Source of the DNA: Mycetocola zhadangensis
GTDB taxonomy: Bacteria > Actinomycetota > Actinomycetes > Actinomycetales > Microbacteriaceae
Direction: 5' to 3'
NCBI RefSeq assembly: GCF_003668565.1
Contig: NZ_RCWJ01000002.1
Span: 682,001-746,000 of the forward strand
DNA: 64,000 nucleotides
Positions 27,737 to 36,177 of this stretch are shown here, in pieces. The notes beneath the pieces are model-generated. The model ran no database searches, was not told the origin of the DNA, and saw only the letters and a list, made by a program, of their open reading frames with translations. The stretch's first letter is position 1. The number at the start of each line of letters is the position of its first letter. The translations under genes and the position numbers were made by a program.

Positions 27737-28207
27737 TTAGCGATCGCCTCCCGGAGGGCCCACGATCAAAAGCATCGTGTAAACGACGACGAGAGCGATG
27801 ACGAACAGCACGGCCAGGAGCACGGGGTGGGTCAGGAACCAGCGCAGCAAACGGTCGATCCCGCTCCGGTCCCGCGGGTCGTCTGTCGCGGTGCGGCGCC
27901 ATTCGCCATCGAGTCGCCCGGTGCGGTCGGCCCACAGGTCGAAGGGGATCGTGGCGTACGGCACCACGGCTGTGGCGACGGCGCCGACGATCAGCGGCAA
28001 GTTCCAGCGCTGGTTGAGCCCGACAATCAGCGCGGTCCCGGCGTACGCCAGGAAAACAAAACCGTGAATCGATCCGCCAATCCGAACCGCGAGGTCGCCG
28101 AGCTCCCCGGGTGTCCACACGTACTTCATCAGCAGTCCGACGATCAGCAGCGTCCACGTCACCGCCTCGGCGAAAGCGAGGGTTCGGTAAAACACGCGGG
28201 GAGACAC
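27737..28207 (-). CDS. DUF3817 family membrane protein
   Basis: A 156-residue protein with four hydrophobic segments and the DUF3817 pattern: FYRTLAFAEAVTWTLLIVGLLMKY, IGGSIHGFVFLAYAGTALIVG, WNLPLIVGAVATAVVPYATIPFDLWADRTGRL and a last helix. The family is common in actinobacteria and has no assigned function. I take GTG 28207 because GGAG sits eight bases upstream; GTG 28216 is also possible. It lies upstream of purL in the same direction with an 79-base gap. Confidence 0.85.
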   Translation of the reverse strand: MSPRVFYRTLAFAEAVTWTLLIVGLLMKYVWTPGELGDLAVRIGGSIHGFVFLAYAGTALIVGLNQRWNLPLIVGAVATAVVPYATIPFDLWADRTGRLDGEWRRTATDDPRDRSGIDRLLRWFLTHPVLLAVLFVIALVVVYTMLLIVGPPGGDR

Positions 28208-28632
28208 GGAAGACACTCCAGAGGTCGACAGTTGAGGCGAACGGATGCCTGTGGCTGGGAGATTCGGACGGCCTTATCTTGTCAGCGCGATCGCCCCTGG
28301 CGCTGGGAAAGGCCTGATATGCCCGCCGCGCCTCTAACGGGGGATCCCCATTAAAAGGGGAACCATAACAGGGGTGCCGAGACGAAGCAAATTAAGCGCT
28401 TGCGCACAATGTTTGCGCAAACATTGATGCGAAATTGCGTTTTATTGACATCTGATCTTAATTCGTCGCGGAAAGCATGAAGAGTGCGAGCGGAATCCCC
28501 TTCGCCGCAGGCGCCGAATACCGAGATAGCGCCTGAAGAAATCGAGTCGATAAATGTCCTCGACCAGGACATCGAACCGAACCGATGACGCACGCCGATC
28601 AGGTATCGGTGGTGCGTCTGAAATGGATACAC
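28208..28632. other. A/T-richer intergenic region between DUF3817 and the LPETG gene
   Basis: A divergent 425-base region of clearly lower GC than its surroundings, centred on 28360-28470. It holds two LacI-operator-like palindromes (listed separately), a TTGACA hexamer at about 28446 without a convincing -10, and no coding frame with a credible start. A 95-codon minus frame across 28351-28638 lacks similarity and codon bias. Confidence 0.5.
28394..28425. promoter_or_regulatory. Two LacI/GalR-type operator palindromes
   Basis: AAGCGCTT (28394-28401) and the perfect 18-base palindrome AATGTTTGCGCAAACATT (28408-28425) have their centres 19 bases apart. Both have a central CG step flanked by A/T-rich arms, as in LacI/GalR operators. 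No LacI-family gene is adjacent; the next open gene is the LPETG protein 207 bases downstream. Confidence 0.55.
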
Positions 28633-29625
28633 ATGCAAACCCGTTCAAAAACCTTTATTGGATTCAGCACCACACTTCTCGTTGGTACCGCGCTCGCGAT
28701 CCTTGGCGGGAGCGCGCCGGCGAGTGCCCATGCCCCTGAAGTTTCCGAGTCCTGCGGCGGAATCGCCGTCGAGCTGACCAGTTACGCCGCGACGCCGGAT
28801 GAACCGACACCCAACAAGCTCACCGTCATCATTGATGATGAGCAGGTTGCGGCTGAAAGGTTCGGAACCTCATTCACGGAATCGTTCGCTTTCGAGGACC
28901 CCACGGTGAGCCACGAGTACACGGTGGCCGTCGACGCGGAAGGCACCGCGTACGACCGCAAGTTCGAGGGGGAGACGGAAGCCTGCCCGAGGGCAGTCCC
29001 CGCTGACGCGACAGCTGCCGTCTCGGTCACCGAGCCGACCTGCGATGAACCGGGGCGCCTCATCCTTGGGGACGTCGTAAACGCGACCTGGTCGACGCCC
29101 ACCCTGGCGGCAGGCCCAGGAGAGTACTCGGTCATCGCCACCGCCAACGAAGGCCACACCTTCGCTGATGGTGAGACCACGGTGAGTTTCACCGGTGTGC
29201 TCCTCGGGGCGCTCGCGCCGACGAACGAGAATTGCGCTGTACCGGTTCCAACGAAACCTGAGCCGGTCGTCACCTCTACGTCTGCCGACGCGATCGACTG
29301 CACGATGGCGGAAGTCACCACAACGACCACGACGGTTTCCACCGGATGGAACCTGGACACGGCCACCAGCACGTGGGTTGCTGCCGAACCTGTGACGACC
29401 GTCGCGGATGCCAAGCGCGCCGCTACTCCTGTCGAGTGCCCGGTTGCGGCTGCGCAACCGGCCCAGGCCGACGACATCGAGGCGTCTCCGGTCGCCGAAA
29501 CGCTGCCTGAAACCGGGTCGGATGCCGGTTGGGTTGTGCTGATCGCTGGAGGACTCGTCCTCGTTGGCGTCCAGCTGATGCTCATGCAGCGCACGCGACG
29601 CGTGGCTCGGGAGAACCAGAGCTAA
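28633..29625 (+). CDS. LPxTG cell-wall-anchored surface protein
   Basis: A 330-residue exported protein. The signal peptide runs to about residue 33 (FSTTLLVGTALAILGGSAPASAHA). The mature part has two beta-type segments of about 80 residues, several Cys in pairs (SCGG, EACPR, PTCDEP, ENCAVP), a Thr-rich stretch and the sorting signal LPETGSDAGW at about residues 291-300 followed by a hydrophobic helix and RTRRVARENQS. The middle segments resemble bacterial Ig-like or surface repeats. There is no strong ribosome binding site; ATG 28633 is chosen because the signal peptide begins there. Sortase anchoring is expected, but function is unknown. Confidence 0.85.
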   Translation: MQTRSKTFIGFSTTLLVGTALAILGGSAPASAHAPEVSESCGGIAVELTSYAATPDEPTPNKLTVIIDDEQVAAERFGTSFTESFAFEDPTVSHEYTVAVDAEGTAYDRKFEGETEACPRAVPADATAAVSVTEPTCDEPGRLILGDVVNATWSTPTLAAGPGEYSVIATANEGHTFADGETTVSFTGVLLGALAPTNENCAVPVPTKPEPVVTSTSADAIDCTMAEVTTTTTTVSTGWNLDTATSTWVAAEPVTTVADAKRAATPVECPVAAAQPAQADDIEASPVAETLPETGSDAGWVVLIAGGLVLVGVQLMLMQRTRRVARENQS

Positions 29626-29775
29626 CAGCGAATCCCTGTGATTCGATACGGCCCGGAAGGCGACACGCTTTCCGGGCCGTTGTCGGTCAGATCTCCGTCG
29701 CATGGGGGATATCCCCCACGGACCCGCAACTGCCAGAGTAGACACGTACCCCCGCCCATCTACTTCAGGAGCAGA

Positions 29776-30681
29776 ATGCCCACGGGAGTTCCCATCGAAT
29801 TCGCCGGCCTCACCAAGAGGTTCGGCCCAGTCGCCGCCGTATCCGATTTGAGTTTCACCGTCGAGCCGGGGAGGGTCACCGGGTTCCTCGGCCCAAACGG
29901 TGCAGGGAAAACGACATCTCTCCGGATGCTGCTCGGCCTGGTAGCGCCGACGTCAGGTTCGGCCACCATCGGCGGCACCCGCTACCGCGACCTCGCATCG
30001 CCGCTCACCACGGTCGGCGCCGCGCTCGAAGCAGCGAGCTTCCACCCGGGCCGTTCAGCCCGTGACCACCTCCGCGTCTACGCGCAGGCTGGCCGCATCG
30101 ACCCTCAGCGGGTAGACATCGCCCTCGGCATCGTCGGCCTCAGCGAGTACGCCAACCGTCGCGTTGGTGGATACTCGCTCGGCATGCGCCAGCGGCTCGG
30201 CCTCGCAGGCGCACTGCTCGGTGACCCCGGCGTCTTGGTCCTCGACGAGCCCATCAATGGGCTCGATCCGGAGGGCATCAAGTGGATCCGCGGATTCCTC
30301 CGCACCCTCGCAGCCGAGGGACGAACGGTCCTCGTTTCATCGCACCTGCTTAGCGAGGTGCAGCAGTCGGTCGACGAGGTCGTCATCATTGCGCGGGGCA
30401 CCCTGGTGCACCGCGGCCCACTGTCGAGCCTCGAAATCGAGGGCGCCGCTACGAAGGTGATCGTGGATTCTCCGAATCGTGAGGCGCTGGCCGCGGCGCT
30501 CACCGCAGCATCCGCTTCGTTTGAAATTGCGCGTGCCGGCATTCTCGTCTCCGGGCTGGAGCCAGCGGAGATCGGTCATATTGCTTTTGTGGCCGGAGTG
30601 GAGGTGAGTTCGCTGCACCGACAGAAGTCGGGACTCGAGGACTCATTCCTCGCGCTCGTCGGAGAGGGGGGATCGCTGTGA
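29776..30681 (+). CDS. ABC-2 exporter ATPase
   Basis: A 301-residue ATP-binding subunit: Walker A GPNGAGKTT, signature YSLGMRQRLGLAGALLG, Walker B VLVLDEPINGLDPEG and switch VSSHLLSEVQQ. The C-terminal part after residue 220 is of the bacitracin/lantibiotic-type exporter group. ATG 29776 follows AGGAGCAGA. The stop overlaps the GTG of the permease. The pair is in the actinobacterial class that exports antibiotics, lipids or uncharacterised compounds. Confidence 0.92.
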   Translation: MPTGVPIEFAGLTKRFGPVAAVSDLSFTVEPGRVTGFLGPNGAGKTTSLRMLLGLVAPTSGSATIGGTRYRDLASPLTTVGAALEAASFHPGRSARDHLRVYAQAGRIDPQRVDIALGIVGLSEYANRRVGGYSLGMRQRLGLAGALLGDPGVLVLDEPINGLDPEGIKWIRGFLRTLAAEGRTVLVSSHLLSEVQQSVDEVVIIARGTLVHRGPLSSLEIEGAATKVIVDSPNREALAAALTAASASFEIARAGILVSGLEPAEIGHIAFVAGVEVSSLHRQKSGLEDSFLALVGEGGSL

Positions 30682-31493
30682 ACCTGTTCTTCCCCGCCCT
30701 CAAAGCCGAATTCACCAAACTGCTCACCACGAAAATCTGGTGGATCCTCGCGATCATCCTCTTCCTCTACGTCGCCGGTGTGTCCGGCGGCCTTGGAGCT
30801 CTGTTCGGCTTCCTCTCCAGGTCAGCCGAGACCGACGCATCCCAGGCGCCGCCGACCGATGTGCTCGCGCCCATGCTGTATGGCTCGGTGTCGACGTTCG
30901 GGTATGTTTTCCCCGTGCTGCTCGGTGCGCTGGCCATCACGAGCGAGTATCGGCACCAGATGCTCACGCCGACGTTCCTGGCTACGCCCAAGCGCGGCGT
31001 TGTTCTCGCCGCGAAGTCGGTGGCGCTGCTGGTCTTCGGTGCTCTCTACGGTGTGATCGGCGTGATCGCGTCTGTCGGTGCTGGCGCCGGTGCCCTGGCC
31101 CTGTTCGGCCTGGACGCGCAGCTCGGTGACAGCGACACCTGGGCGCTGATGGGGCGGGCCGTGCTCGCCCTCGCGCTGTGGGCGGTGATTGGCGTAGGCC
31201 TTGGCGCGTTGATCCCGAACCAGGTTGCCGCGATCGTCGTGACTCTGGCGTTCACCCAGTTCGTCGAGCCGACGCTGCGTGCGATCGTCTCGTTTGCTGA
31301 GTGGGCGGCCGCGGTCGGCAAATTCCTCCCGGGAGCGGCCAGCGACGCGCTTCTCGGCGCGCCGAGCTTCTTCACGATGGGTATGACCGGCGAGACGCTC
31401 GAGTGGTGGCAGGGCGGACTCCTCCTCGCCGCTCTTGCGCTGGTGCTCAGCGTGCTCGGCTACTTCGTGTCGTGGAAGCGGGACGTCACGTAG
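30678..31493 (+). CDS. ABC-2 exporter permease
   Basis: A 271-residue membrane protein starting at GTG 30678, overlapping the ATPase stop by four bases. Six hydrophobic segments are seen (WWILAIILFLYVAG, TFGYVFPVLLGALAI, LVFGALYGVIGVIASV and others), with the N-terminal LKAEFTKLLTTKIWW typical of ABC-2 permeases. The central ITSEYRHQMLTPTFLATPKR loop is the coupling region. It completes the exporter with the upstream ATPase, and a strong terminator follows. Confidence 0.9.
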   Translation: MNLFFPALKAEFTKLLTTKIWWILAIILFLYVAGVSGGLGALFGFLSRSAETDASQAPPTDVLAPMLYGSVSTFGYVFPVLLGALAITSEYRHQMLTPTFLATPKRGVVLAAKSVALLVFGALYGVIGVIASVGAGAGALALFGLDAQLGDSDTWALMGRAVLALALWAVIGVGLGALIPNQVAAIVVTLAFTQFVEPTLRAIVSFAEWAAAVGKFLPGAASDALLGAPSFFTMGMTGETLEWWQGGLLLAALALVLSVLGYFVSWKRDVT

Positions 31494-31542
31494 CCGGAGG
31501 GCACCGCCGGTCGCACGGGCCTGACCCGTCGAACCGATTACC

Positions 31543-31591
31543 AAAAAGGGCTCCCTGTCGACCTGAAACACGTCGACAGGGAGTCCTTTTT
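31543..31591 (+). terminator. Rho-independent terminator of the ABC-2 exporter operon
   Basis: AAAAAGGGCTCCCTGTCGAC (31543-31562) pairs with 31572-31591 with one mismatch across a nine-base loop. A run of five T ends the right arm and a run of A opens the left one, so it can terminate in both directions. Confidence 0.9.
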
Positions 31592-31608
31592 GCGAACTCG
31601 ACGCCGGC

Positions 31609-31668
31609 GCGGGCGGGCGGGCGGGCGGGCGGCGAGAGCGGGCGGGCGGGCGGCGAGAGCGGGCGGGC
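31609..31668. repeat. G-rich minisatellite with G-quadruplex potential
   Basis: Runs of GGG separated by single C bases repeat about a dozen times, interrupted twice by CGAGAGC, so that a 22-base unit (four GGG/GG runs plus CGAGAGC) occurs twice and then partly a third time. Four or more adjacent GGG tracts with one-base loops satisfy the usual G-quadruplex rule. It lies exactly between two strong terminators of converging transcripts. Confidence 0.75.
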
Positions 31669-31717
31669 TCGGCGGCTCACCTGGTGCTCCACCGTCTGGC
31701 CCGCGGTCCGATTGCCG

Positions 31718-31766
31718 AAAAAGGCTCCCTGCCGCGAGAATCTCGCGAGGCAGAGAGCCTTTTTTG
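31718..31766 (-). terminator. Rho-independent terminator of purSQ
   Basis: A long hairpin: AAAAAGGCTC and the following bases pair with a right arm ending GAGCCTTTTTT, with an inner CTCGCGAG-type stem. It lies 46 bases beyond the purQ stop. A and T runs on the outer ends make it bidirectional. Confidence 0.88.
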
Positions 31767-31812
31767 GTCAATCGGCCGGGCGACCACGGCCGCACGACAC
31801 GAGAAGCGAGTG

Positions 31813-32508
31813 CTAAACCGCCTGCAGCGCCTGGATCGCGCTCGTGAAGAGGGTGAGGCCGTCGGTGCCCGAGCGCATGGCGCGCGAGGTGTCCGGGCCA
31901 AAGCCAGGCTCAACCGCGTGCTCGGGGTGCGGCATCAGGCCGACAACGTTGCCGCGCTCGTTCGTGATGCCGGCGATGTCGCGCAGCGAGCCGTTCGGGT
32001 TGACGCCGAGGTAGCGGAAAACAACACGACCCTCGCCCTCGAGCCGGTCGAGCTCATCCTCGGAGGCAATGAATCCGCCCTCGCCGTTCTTCAACGGAAT
32101 GACGATCTCGTCGTTCAGCTCAAAACCCCGCGACCATGCCGTGTCGGTGTTCTCGACCCGAAGCGCCTGGTCGCGGCGGATGAAGAGGCCGTGGTCGTTG
32201 CGAATCAGTCCACCGGGCAGCAGGTGCGCCTCGGTCAGCATCTGGAAGCCGTTGCAGATTCCCAGCACGGGCATCCCAGCATTCGCAGCGTCGATAACCT
32301 CGGCCATGATCGGTGAAACGGATGCGATCGCACCAGCACGCAGGTAATCCCCGTAACTGAATCCACCGGGAAGAACCAGAGCGTCAACGCCGTGAAGATC
32401 GTGTTCGCCGTGCCAGAGCGCGACGGGCTCGGCACCGGCGATGCGGATCGCGCGCTGCGCGTCACGCTCATCCAGCGAACCTGGGAAGGTGATGACGCCG
32501 ATGCGCAC
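31813..32508 (-). CDS. purQ: Phosphoribosylformylglycinamidine synthase glutaminase subunit PurQ
   Basis: A 231-residue class I glutamine amidotransferase that supplies ammonia to PurL. The nucleophile is in GICNGFQML, the oxyanion region is [17 protein letters not shown], and the His-Glu pair is in MPHPEHAVE. The start is GTG 32508, only two bases after the purS stop, so the two subunits are translated together. Length is normal for the family. Confidence 0.97.
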   Translation of the reverse strand: MRIGVITFPGSLDERDAQRAIRIAGAEPVALWHGEHDLHGVDALVLPGGFSYGDYLRAGAIASVSPIMAEVIDAANAGMPVLGICNGFQMLTEAHLLPGGLIRNDHGLFIRRDQALRVENTDTAWSRGFELNDEIVIPLKNGEGGFIASEDELDRLEGEGRVVFRYLGVNPNGSLRDIAGITNERGNVVGLMPHPEHAVEPGFGPDTSRAMRSGTDGLTLFTSAIQALQAV

Positions 32509-32510
32509 GG

Positions 32511-32765
32511 CTACTCAGCCTCTGGGTATGTGATGGCCACGACGTCCTCGATGACCGAGTTGGAAAGGATCTCGTCAGCGATCTTCTCGACGTCAGCGCG
32601 GACAGCATCCGTGATCTCGCCGTCGACGGTGAGCTCGAAACGCTTGCCGATGCGGACTCCGGAGAATTCGGTCTTTCCAAGGCGAGCAAGCGCTCCGGCG
32701 ACTGCCTTGCCCTGTGGGTCAAGCAGTTCGGCCTTCGGCATGACTTCAACGACGATTGTGGGCAC
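32511..32765 (-). CDS. purS: Phosphoribosylformylglycinamidine synthase subunit PurS
   Basis: An 84-residue protein of the PurS family, the small bridge between PurQ and Pur[31 protein letters not shown] and the terminal [16 protein letters not shown] match the family. GTG 32765 is taken as start because GGAG lies seven bases upstream and the family begins here; the frame continues upstream without similarity. It is followed by purQ after two bases. Confidence 0.95.
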   Translation of the reverse strand: MPTIVVEVMPKAELLDPQGKAVAGALARLGKTEFSGVRIGKRFELTVDGEITDAVRADVEKIADEILSNSVIEDVVAITYPEAE

Positions 32766-32878
32766 GGATGAGCTCCCGGCTGTTCGATGTGGAGGAGCTT
32801 TCATCCTAACCGACGTGAAACTTTCGAATGATGCCTCTTCCCAGCGGCGCGGCTAGGCTTCCGAGAGAAAGAGAGACG

Positions 32879-34129
32879 ATGAACCACTCCGCCCTCACCC
32901 CGGTATTCGCCGTATTGCGTTGGTCGCTGCACTCGCTACTGATCGCGCTCATCGTCGTTGTCATGGTTCGCGCGGTGATGGTCGATGACCCGGCAACCGC
33001 CGTCATCCATGCGCTGTCCGTCCTTCTGTTGGCCACATACCTTGGTGGTTCGCTCGTCGCTCATCTCGAACCGGAGTTTGTGGCGTCGTCCCGCTGGGTT
33101 CCGCTGCTGTGGGTCTCGTTGCTCACGATCTTCTGGGGTGGGCTTCTTGCGGTGACACCGGATGCCGCTTTCATCGTTTTTCCTCTCTTCTTCCTCTATC
33201 TGCAGTTGCTTCCCGCAAAGGCCGCCGTCACAGCGGTCACCCTCTCGACGGCGATCACCATCCTGGCGATCGGAGTGCCATCAGGGTTCGCTGTCGGAGG
33301 GGTGATCGGACCCCTCATTGGCGCAGGCGTCGCGGTGACCATCGGATTCGGATACCGGGCCCTGTACCGCGAGGCCGAGGAACGTCAGCAACTCATCACC
33401 GAACTGCTCGAGACTCGGGGCGAACTCGCGGCGGCCGAACGGTCGGCAGGCATGCTCGCCGAGCGCGAGCGTCTCGCACGTGAAATCCACGACACCGTTG
33501 CCCAGTCGCTGTCGAGTATCCAGCTGCTGCTGCACGCGGCCGAGCGCCTGGACGCCGAGCGTCCAGGGCTCGAGCAACTGCGACTCGCCCGCGAGACCGC
33601 TGCGGATTCGCTCGTCGATACGCGTCGCATCATTCGGGAGCTCACTCCTCCGGCGCTCGACGACCGCACGCTGCCTGCCGCGCTCAACCGACTCGCCGTT
33701 TCCACTGAACAGACCCTGCGTGCCGGTGGAGCCCCCACCGCGGTGAACTTCCTCGTCGAGGGAACCCCTGTTCCGCTTCCAATGACCGCGGATGCCACCC
33801 TGCTGCGTATCGCGCAGGGGGCCATCGCCAACGTCGCGCGCCATGCGAAAGCGACCCGCGCCGACGTCACGCTCACCTACCAATCCGACAGCGTCACGCT
33901 CGATGTGGTCGACGACGGCATCGGATTCGTCCCTGAGGAGGCCGCGATCTCCGCCGCAGCGGCCGGCTCGTTCGGATTGACCGCGATCCGCCAACGGGTC
34001 GATGCGCTCGGCGGAGTCCTCACAATCGAATCCGGAAACGGCGAAGGCACAGCACTCGCCGTAACCCTGCCCATCCTGCAGTCGAGCGACTCCGTCGTCG
34101 CCGACGCCCAGCCGAAGGTTCGTTCATGA
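32879..34129 (+). CDS. Sensor histidine kinase, NarL/DesK type
   Basis: A 416-residue membrane sensor. About five hydrophobic segments span residues 10-160, then a short coiled coil (REAEERQQLITELLETRGELAAAER) leads to the HisKA_3 dimer domain with phospho-acceptor H204 in REIHDTVAQSLSSIQ. The HATPase domain follows with NVARHAKA, VVDDGIGF and GSFGLTAIRQRVDALGG. No large outer sensor domain is present, so the stimulus is probably in the membrane. The stop overlaps the cognate regulator by four bases. Confidence 0.94.
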   Translation: MNHSALTPVFAVLRWSLHSLLIALIVVVMVRAVMVDDPATAVIHALSVLLLATYLGGSLVAHLEPEFVASSRWVPLLWVSLLTIFWGGLLAVTPDAAFIVFPLFFLYLQLLPAKAAVTAVTLSTAITILAIGVPSGFAVGGVIGPLIGAGVAVTIGFGYRALYREAEERQQLITELLETRGELAAAERSAGMLAERERLAREIHDTVAQSLSSIQLLLHAAERLDAERPGLEQLRLARETAADSLVDTRRIIRELTPPALDDRTLPAALNRLAVSTEQTLRAGGAPTAVNFLVEGTPVPLPMTADATLLRIAQGAIANVARHAKATRADVTLTYQSDSVTLDVVDDGIGFVPEEAAISAAAAGSFGLTAIRQRVDALGGVLTIESGNGEGTALAVTLPILQSSDSVVADAQPKVRS

Positions 34130-34749
34130 TCCGTCTCCTCATCGCCGACGACCACCCGGTTGTTCGCGCCGGCCTCGGCGCGCTCTTCGCAACCGAACCC
34201 GACCTCATCGTCGTCGGCGAGGCCGCATCAGGTGAGGAAGCCGTCGCTCGCAGTTACGCTGGCGTCGACATCGTCCTGATGGACCTCCAGTTCGGGGGCG
34301 GAATGCAGGGAGCGGATGCCACTCGACGCATCCGCGAACGCTCGGGGGCGCCACACGTTCTTGTTCTGACCAATTACGACACCGACGCGGACATCCTTGG
34401 CGCCGTCGAGGCAGGTGCAGCTGGTTACCTGCTCAAGGACGCGCCGCCTGAGGAGCTGATCGCCGCCGTTCGTGCCGCCGCTCGCGGTGAAAGCGCGCTG
34501 GCTCCAACCGTTGCCGGACGCCTCGAGGCTCGACAGAACGCTCCGGACGACGCGCTGAGTTCCCGCGAAGCTGAGGTGCTCACCCTCGTGGCCGACGGCA
34601 TGTCCAACAGGGACATCGCCCGCCAGCTCTTTCTCTCAGAGGCGACGGTGAAGAGTCACCTCGTCCATATCTTTACGAAACTGCAGGTGTCCTCGAGAAC
34701 GGCTGCCGTGGCATCCGCTCGGGAACGTGGAGCGATTCGCTCAGCCTAG
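34126..34749 (+). CDS. LuxR/NarL-family response regulator
   Basis: A 207-residue regulator paired with the upstream kinase. The receiver has D8/D9, phospho-acceptor D53 (VLMDLQFG), a Thr-like switch and K near GYLLKDAP. The C-terminal LuxR helix-turn-helix begins at about residue 145 (LSSREAEVLTLVADGMSNRDIARQLF). The receiver insert QFGGGMQGADA is typical of actinobacterial NarL relatives. It overlaps the leftward hydrolase gene by four bases at the stop. Target genes are not visible. Confidence 0.94.
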   Translation: MIRLLIADDHPVVRAGLGALFATEPDLIVVGEAASGEEAVARSYAGVDIVLMDLQFGGGMQGADATRRIRERSGAPHVLVLTNYDTDADILGAVEAGAAGYLLKDAPPEELIAAVRAAARGESALAPTVAGRLEARQNAPDDALSSREAEVLTLVADGMSNRDIARQLFLSEATVKSHLVHIFTKLQVSSRTAAVASARERGAIRSA

Positions 34750-35945
34750 GAAGCGTCGGTGTCGTGCAGCCTTCGGAGCGCGGTGACAACATCGGCATGC
34801 CAGCGACGGGCGAGCGGAACAACCTTCGTGTACATGGCGGCCTCGTGGGTTGCTCCCTGGTAACGAACGGCGCTCGCCTCAACACCCGACGCGCGCAGGG
34901 CGGCGGCGTATGCCTCGCCATCACGCCGGAGAGCGTCGTACTCGGCCGTGAAGACCACGGCAGGGGGGAGGCCCCGGTGGGTGACCGCTCGGGCCGGTGA
35001 CGCGTACGGCTCGGTTGCCTGGGATCGATCGCCAAGGTAAGCGTCGACGACCTGCACCAGTTCGCGTCTGGCGAGGAATCGGGGGATCCGCATCTCGCGG
35101 ATCGGATCCATGTCGATCGACTTCCCAGTGAGGTCGGTGACCGGCACCTCGAGAATCTGCAGTTTGAGCGGATGGCCGAAGCGATCCCGGTTGAGCAGGG
35201 TGACGCTTGCCGCGATGTTGCCTCCCGAGGAGGTGCCGTTGATGCCGATCCTCTCAGCGTCAATCCCGAGGTCGTTCGCGTTCGCAACGAGCCAGCGCAA
35301 CGCGGCGTATCCCTGTTCGATCTGGGTGGGGTACCGGTGCTCGGGCGCGAGGGCGTAGTCGACAGCGACGTGGATCACGCGCGCGTCTGCGGTGCGACTG
35401 CGGAAGGTGGCGTCGATGCTGGTGTACTCGACCCCGCCGAGCTGAAAAGAGCCACCGAAGAAGGCGAGAACGGCGGGGAGTTTCGATTGCTGCGGTGTCG
35501 CGTCGGTCTCGTCGAGCGGGCGATACACCCGCACTCGAACCGATGGGTACCCGTCGACGGGAACTGTGTGGTCGGTGATGTCGACGTCGGGCGGGGTCAG
35601 GCCGACCCGCCCGAAGAGCTTGGTGTCCCACTTCTCGGCGTTTCGACGCTTCCATGCCGGTGTCTTGCGTTTCGCCTTCTCCTGCGGCGAGAGCGGAGGC
35701 TTTGGGCCGATCGCTTTCGGCTTGCGGGTGGCCGCTTCCGCGCCAGCAACGGCGGTGCCAGCGACCTTGTTTCCGACGGTGCGAGCGGGAGATGTGGTGA
35801 GCGCTTGGACGGCGGCGCGCTGGCGCCACGGCAAAATCTTTGAGGCGGCGGCGGTCACAACGCCCATCACCATGCCCCTGGTCTCGGCGATCATGTCGCG
35901 CCGTCTGGCCAGATACATCTCCTGGAAATACGGATCGAGTGGCAC
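34746..35945 (-). CDS. Alpha/beta hydrolase, hormone-sensitive-lipase-like
   Basis: A 399-residue hydrolase. GTG 35945 is preceded by AAGGAGG with five-base spacing. The first ~120 residues are basic and variable (Lys/Pro-rich about 75-105). The catalytic core has the nucleophile S239 in NGTSSGGN, D337 in TAEYDALR and H367 in GATHEA, and the family's ALAPEHRYP motif at about 198-206. The oxyanion-hole motif, usually HGGG/HGGA, is replaced by FFGGSF at 162-167, so the conserved His is Phe. It may be an esterase with altered specificity. It stands alone. Confidence 0.85.
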   Translation of the reverse strand: MPLDPYFQEMYLARRRDMIAETRGMVMGVVTAAASKILPWRQRAAVQALTTSPARTVGNKVAGTAVAGAEAATRKPKAIGPKPPLSPQEKAKRKTPAWKRRNAEKWDTKLFGRVGLTPPDVDITDHTVPVDGYPSVRVRVYRPLDETDATPQQSKLPAVLAFFGGSFQLGGVEYTSIDATFRSRTADARVIHVAVDYALAPEHRYPTQIEQGYAALRWLVANANDLGIDAERIGINGTSSGGNIAASVTLLNRDRFGHPLKLQILEVPVTDLTGKSIDMDPIREMRIPRFLARRELVQVVDAYLGDRSQATEPYASPARAVTHRGLPPAVVFTAEYDALRRDGEAYAAALRASGVEASAVRYQGATHEAAMYTKVVPLARRWHADVVTALRRLHDTDAS

Positions 35946-36059
35946 AACTGCCTCCTTATCTGTGGGCTCGACAGTACCAACCCGCGTGGGCGAGTGCCCG
36001 GGGGTTGCGCAGTCGAACGACTTCGCCATTCCGTGCGCGGAAGCATCGCGCCTTGCGGC

Positions 36060-36103
36060 GTTCACCTGCGCGTAACCGGGTGGAGGGGCGCCGTTGAATT
36101 TCG
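36060..36103 (+). promoter_or_regulatory. Possible PHO-box-like direct repeats before the phosphonate cluster
   Basis: An 11-base unit GTTCACCTGCG at 36060-36070 matches the actinobacterial PhoP direct-repeat unit pattern well; the next 11 bases (CGTAACCGGGT) are weaker. A similar unit GTTGAATTTCG lies exactly three periods (33 bases) after the first. The site is 107 bases before the phnD start, where phosphate-limitation control would make sense. Only one unit is a good match, so confidence is low. Confidence 0.35.
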
Positions 36104-36177
36104 CTACCTAGCGTTGCTTGCGAGGACACAGTCGCGGCCTTTCCGGCCGCGTCGAATGTGACGAAAGGTGTGCCCCG

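Noticed and set aside
28351-28638. 95-codon minus-strand frame in the A/T-richer region
   Set aside because: No similarity, no ribosome binding site, and it crosses the operator palindromes and overlaps the LPETG gene start.
31590-31820. Short frames across the G-rich repeat
   Set aside because: Their Gly/Arg/Ala-rich translations arise from the repeat itself and cross a terminator.
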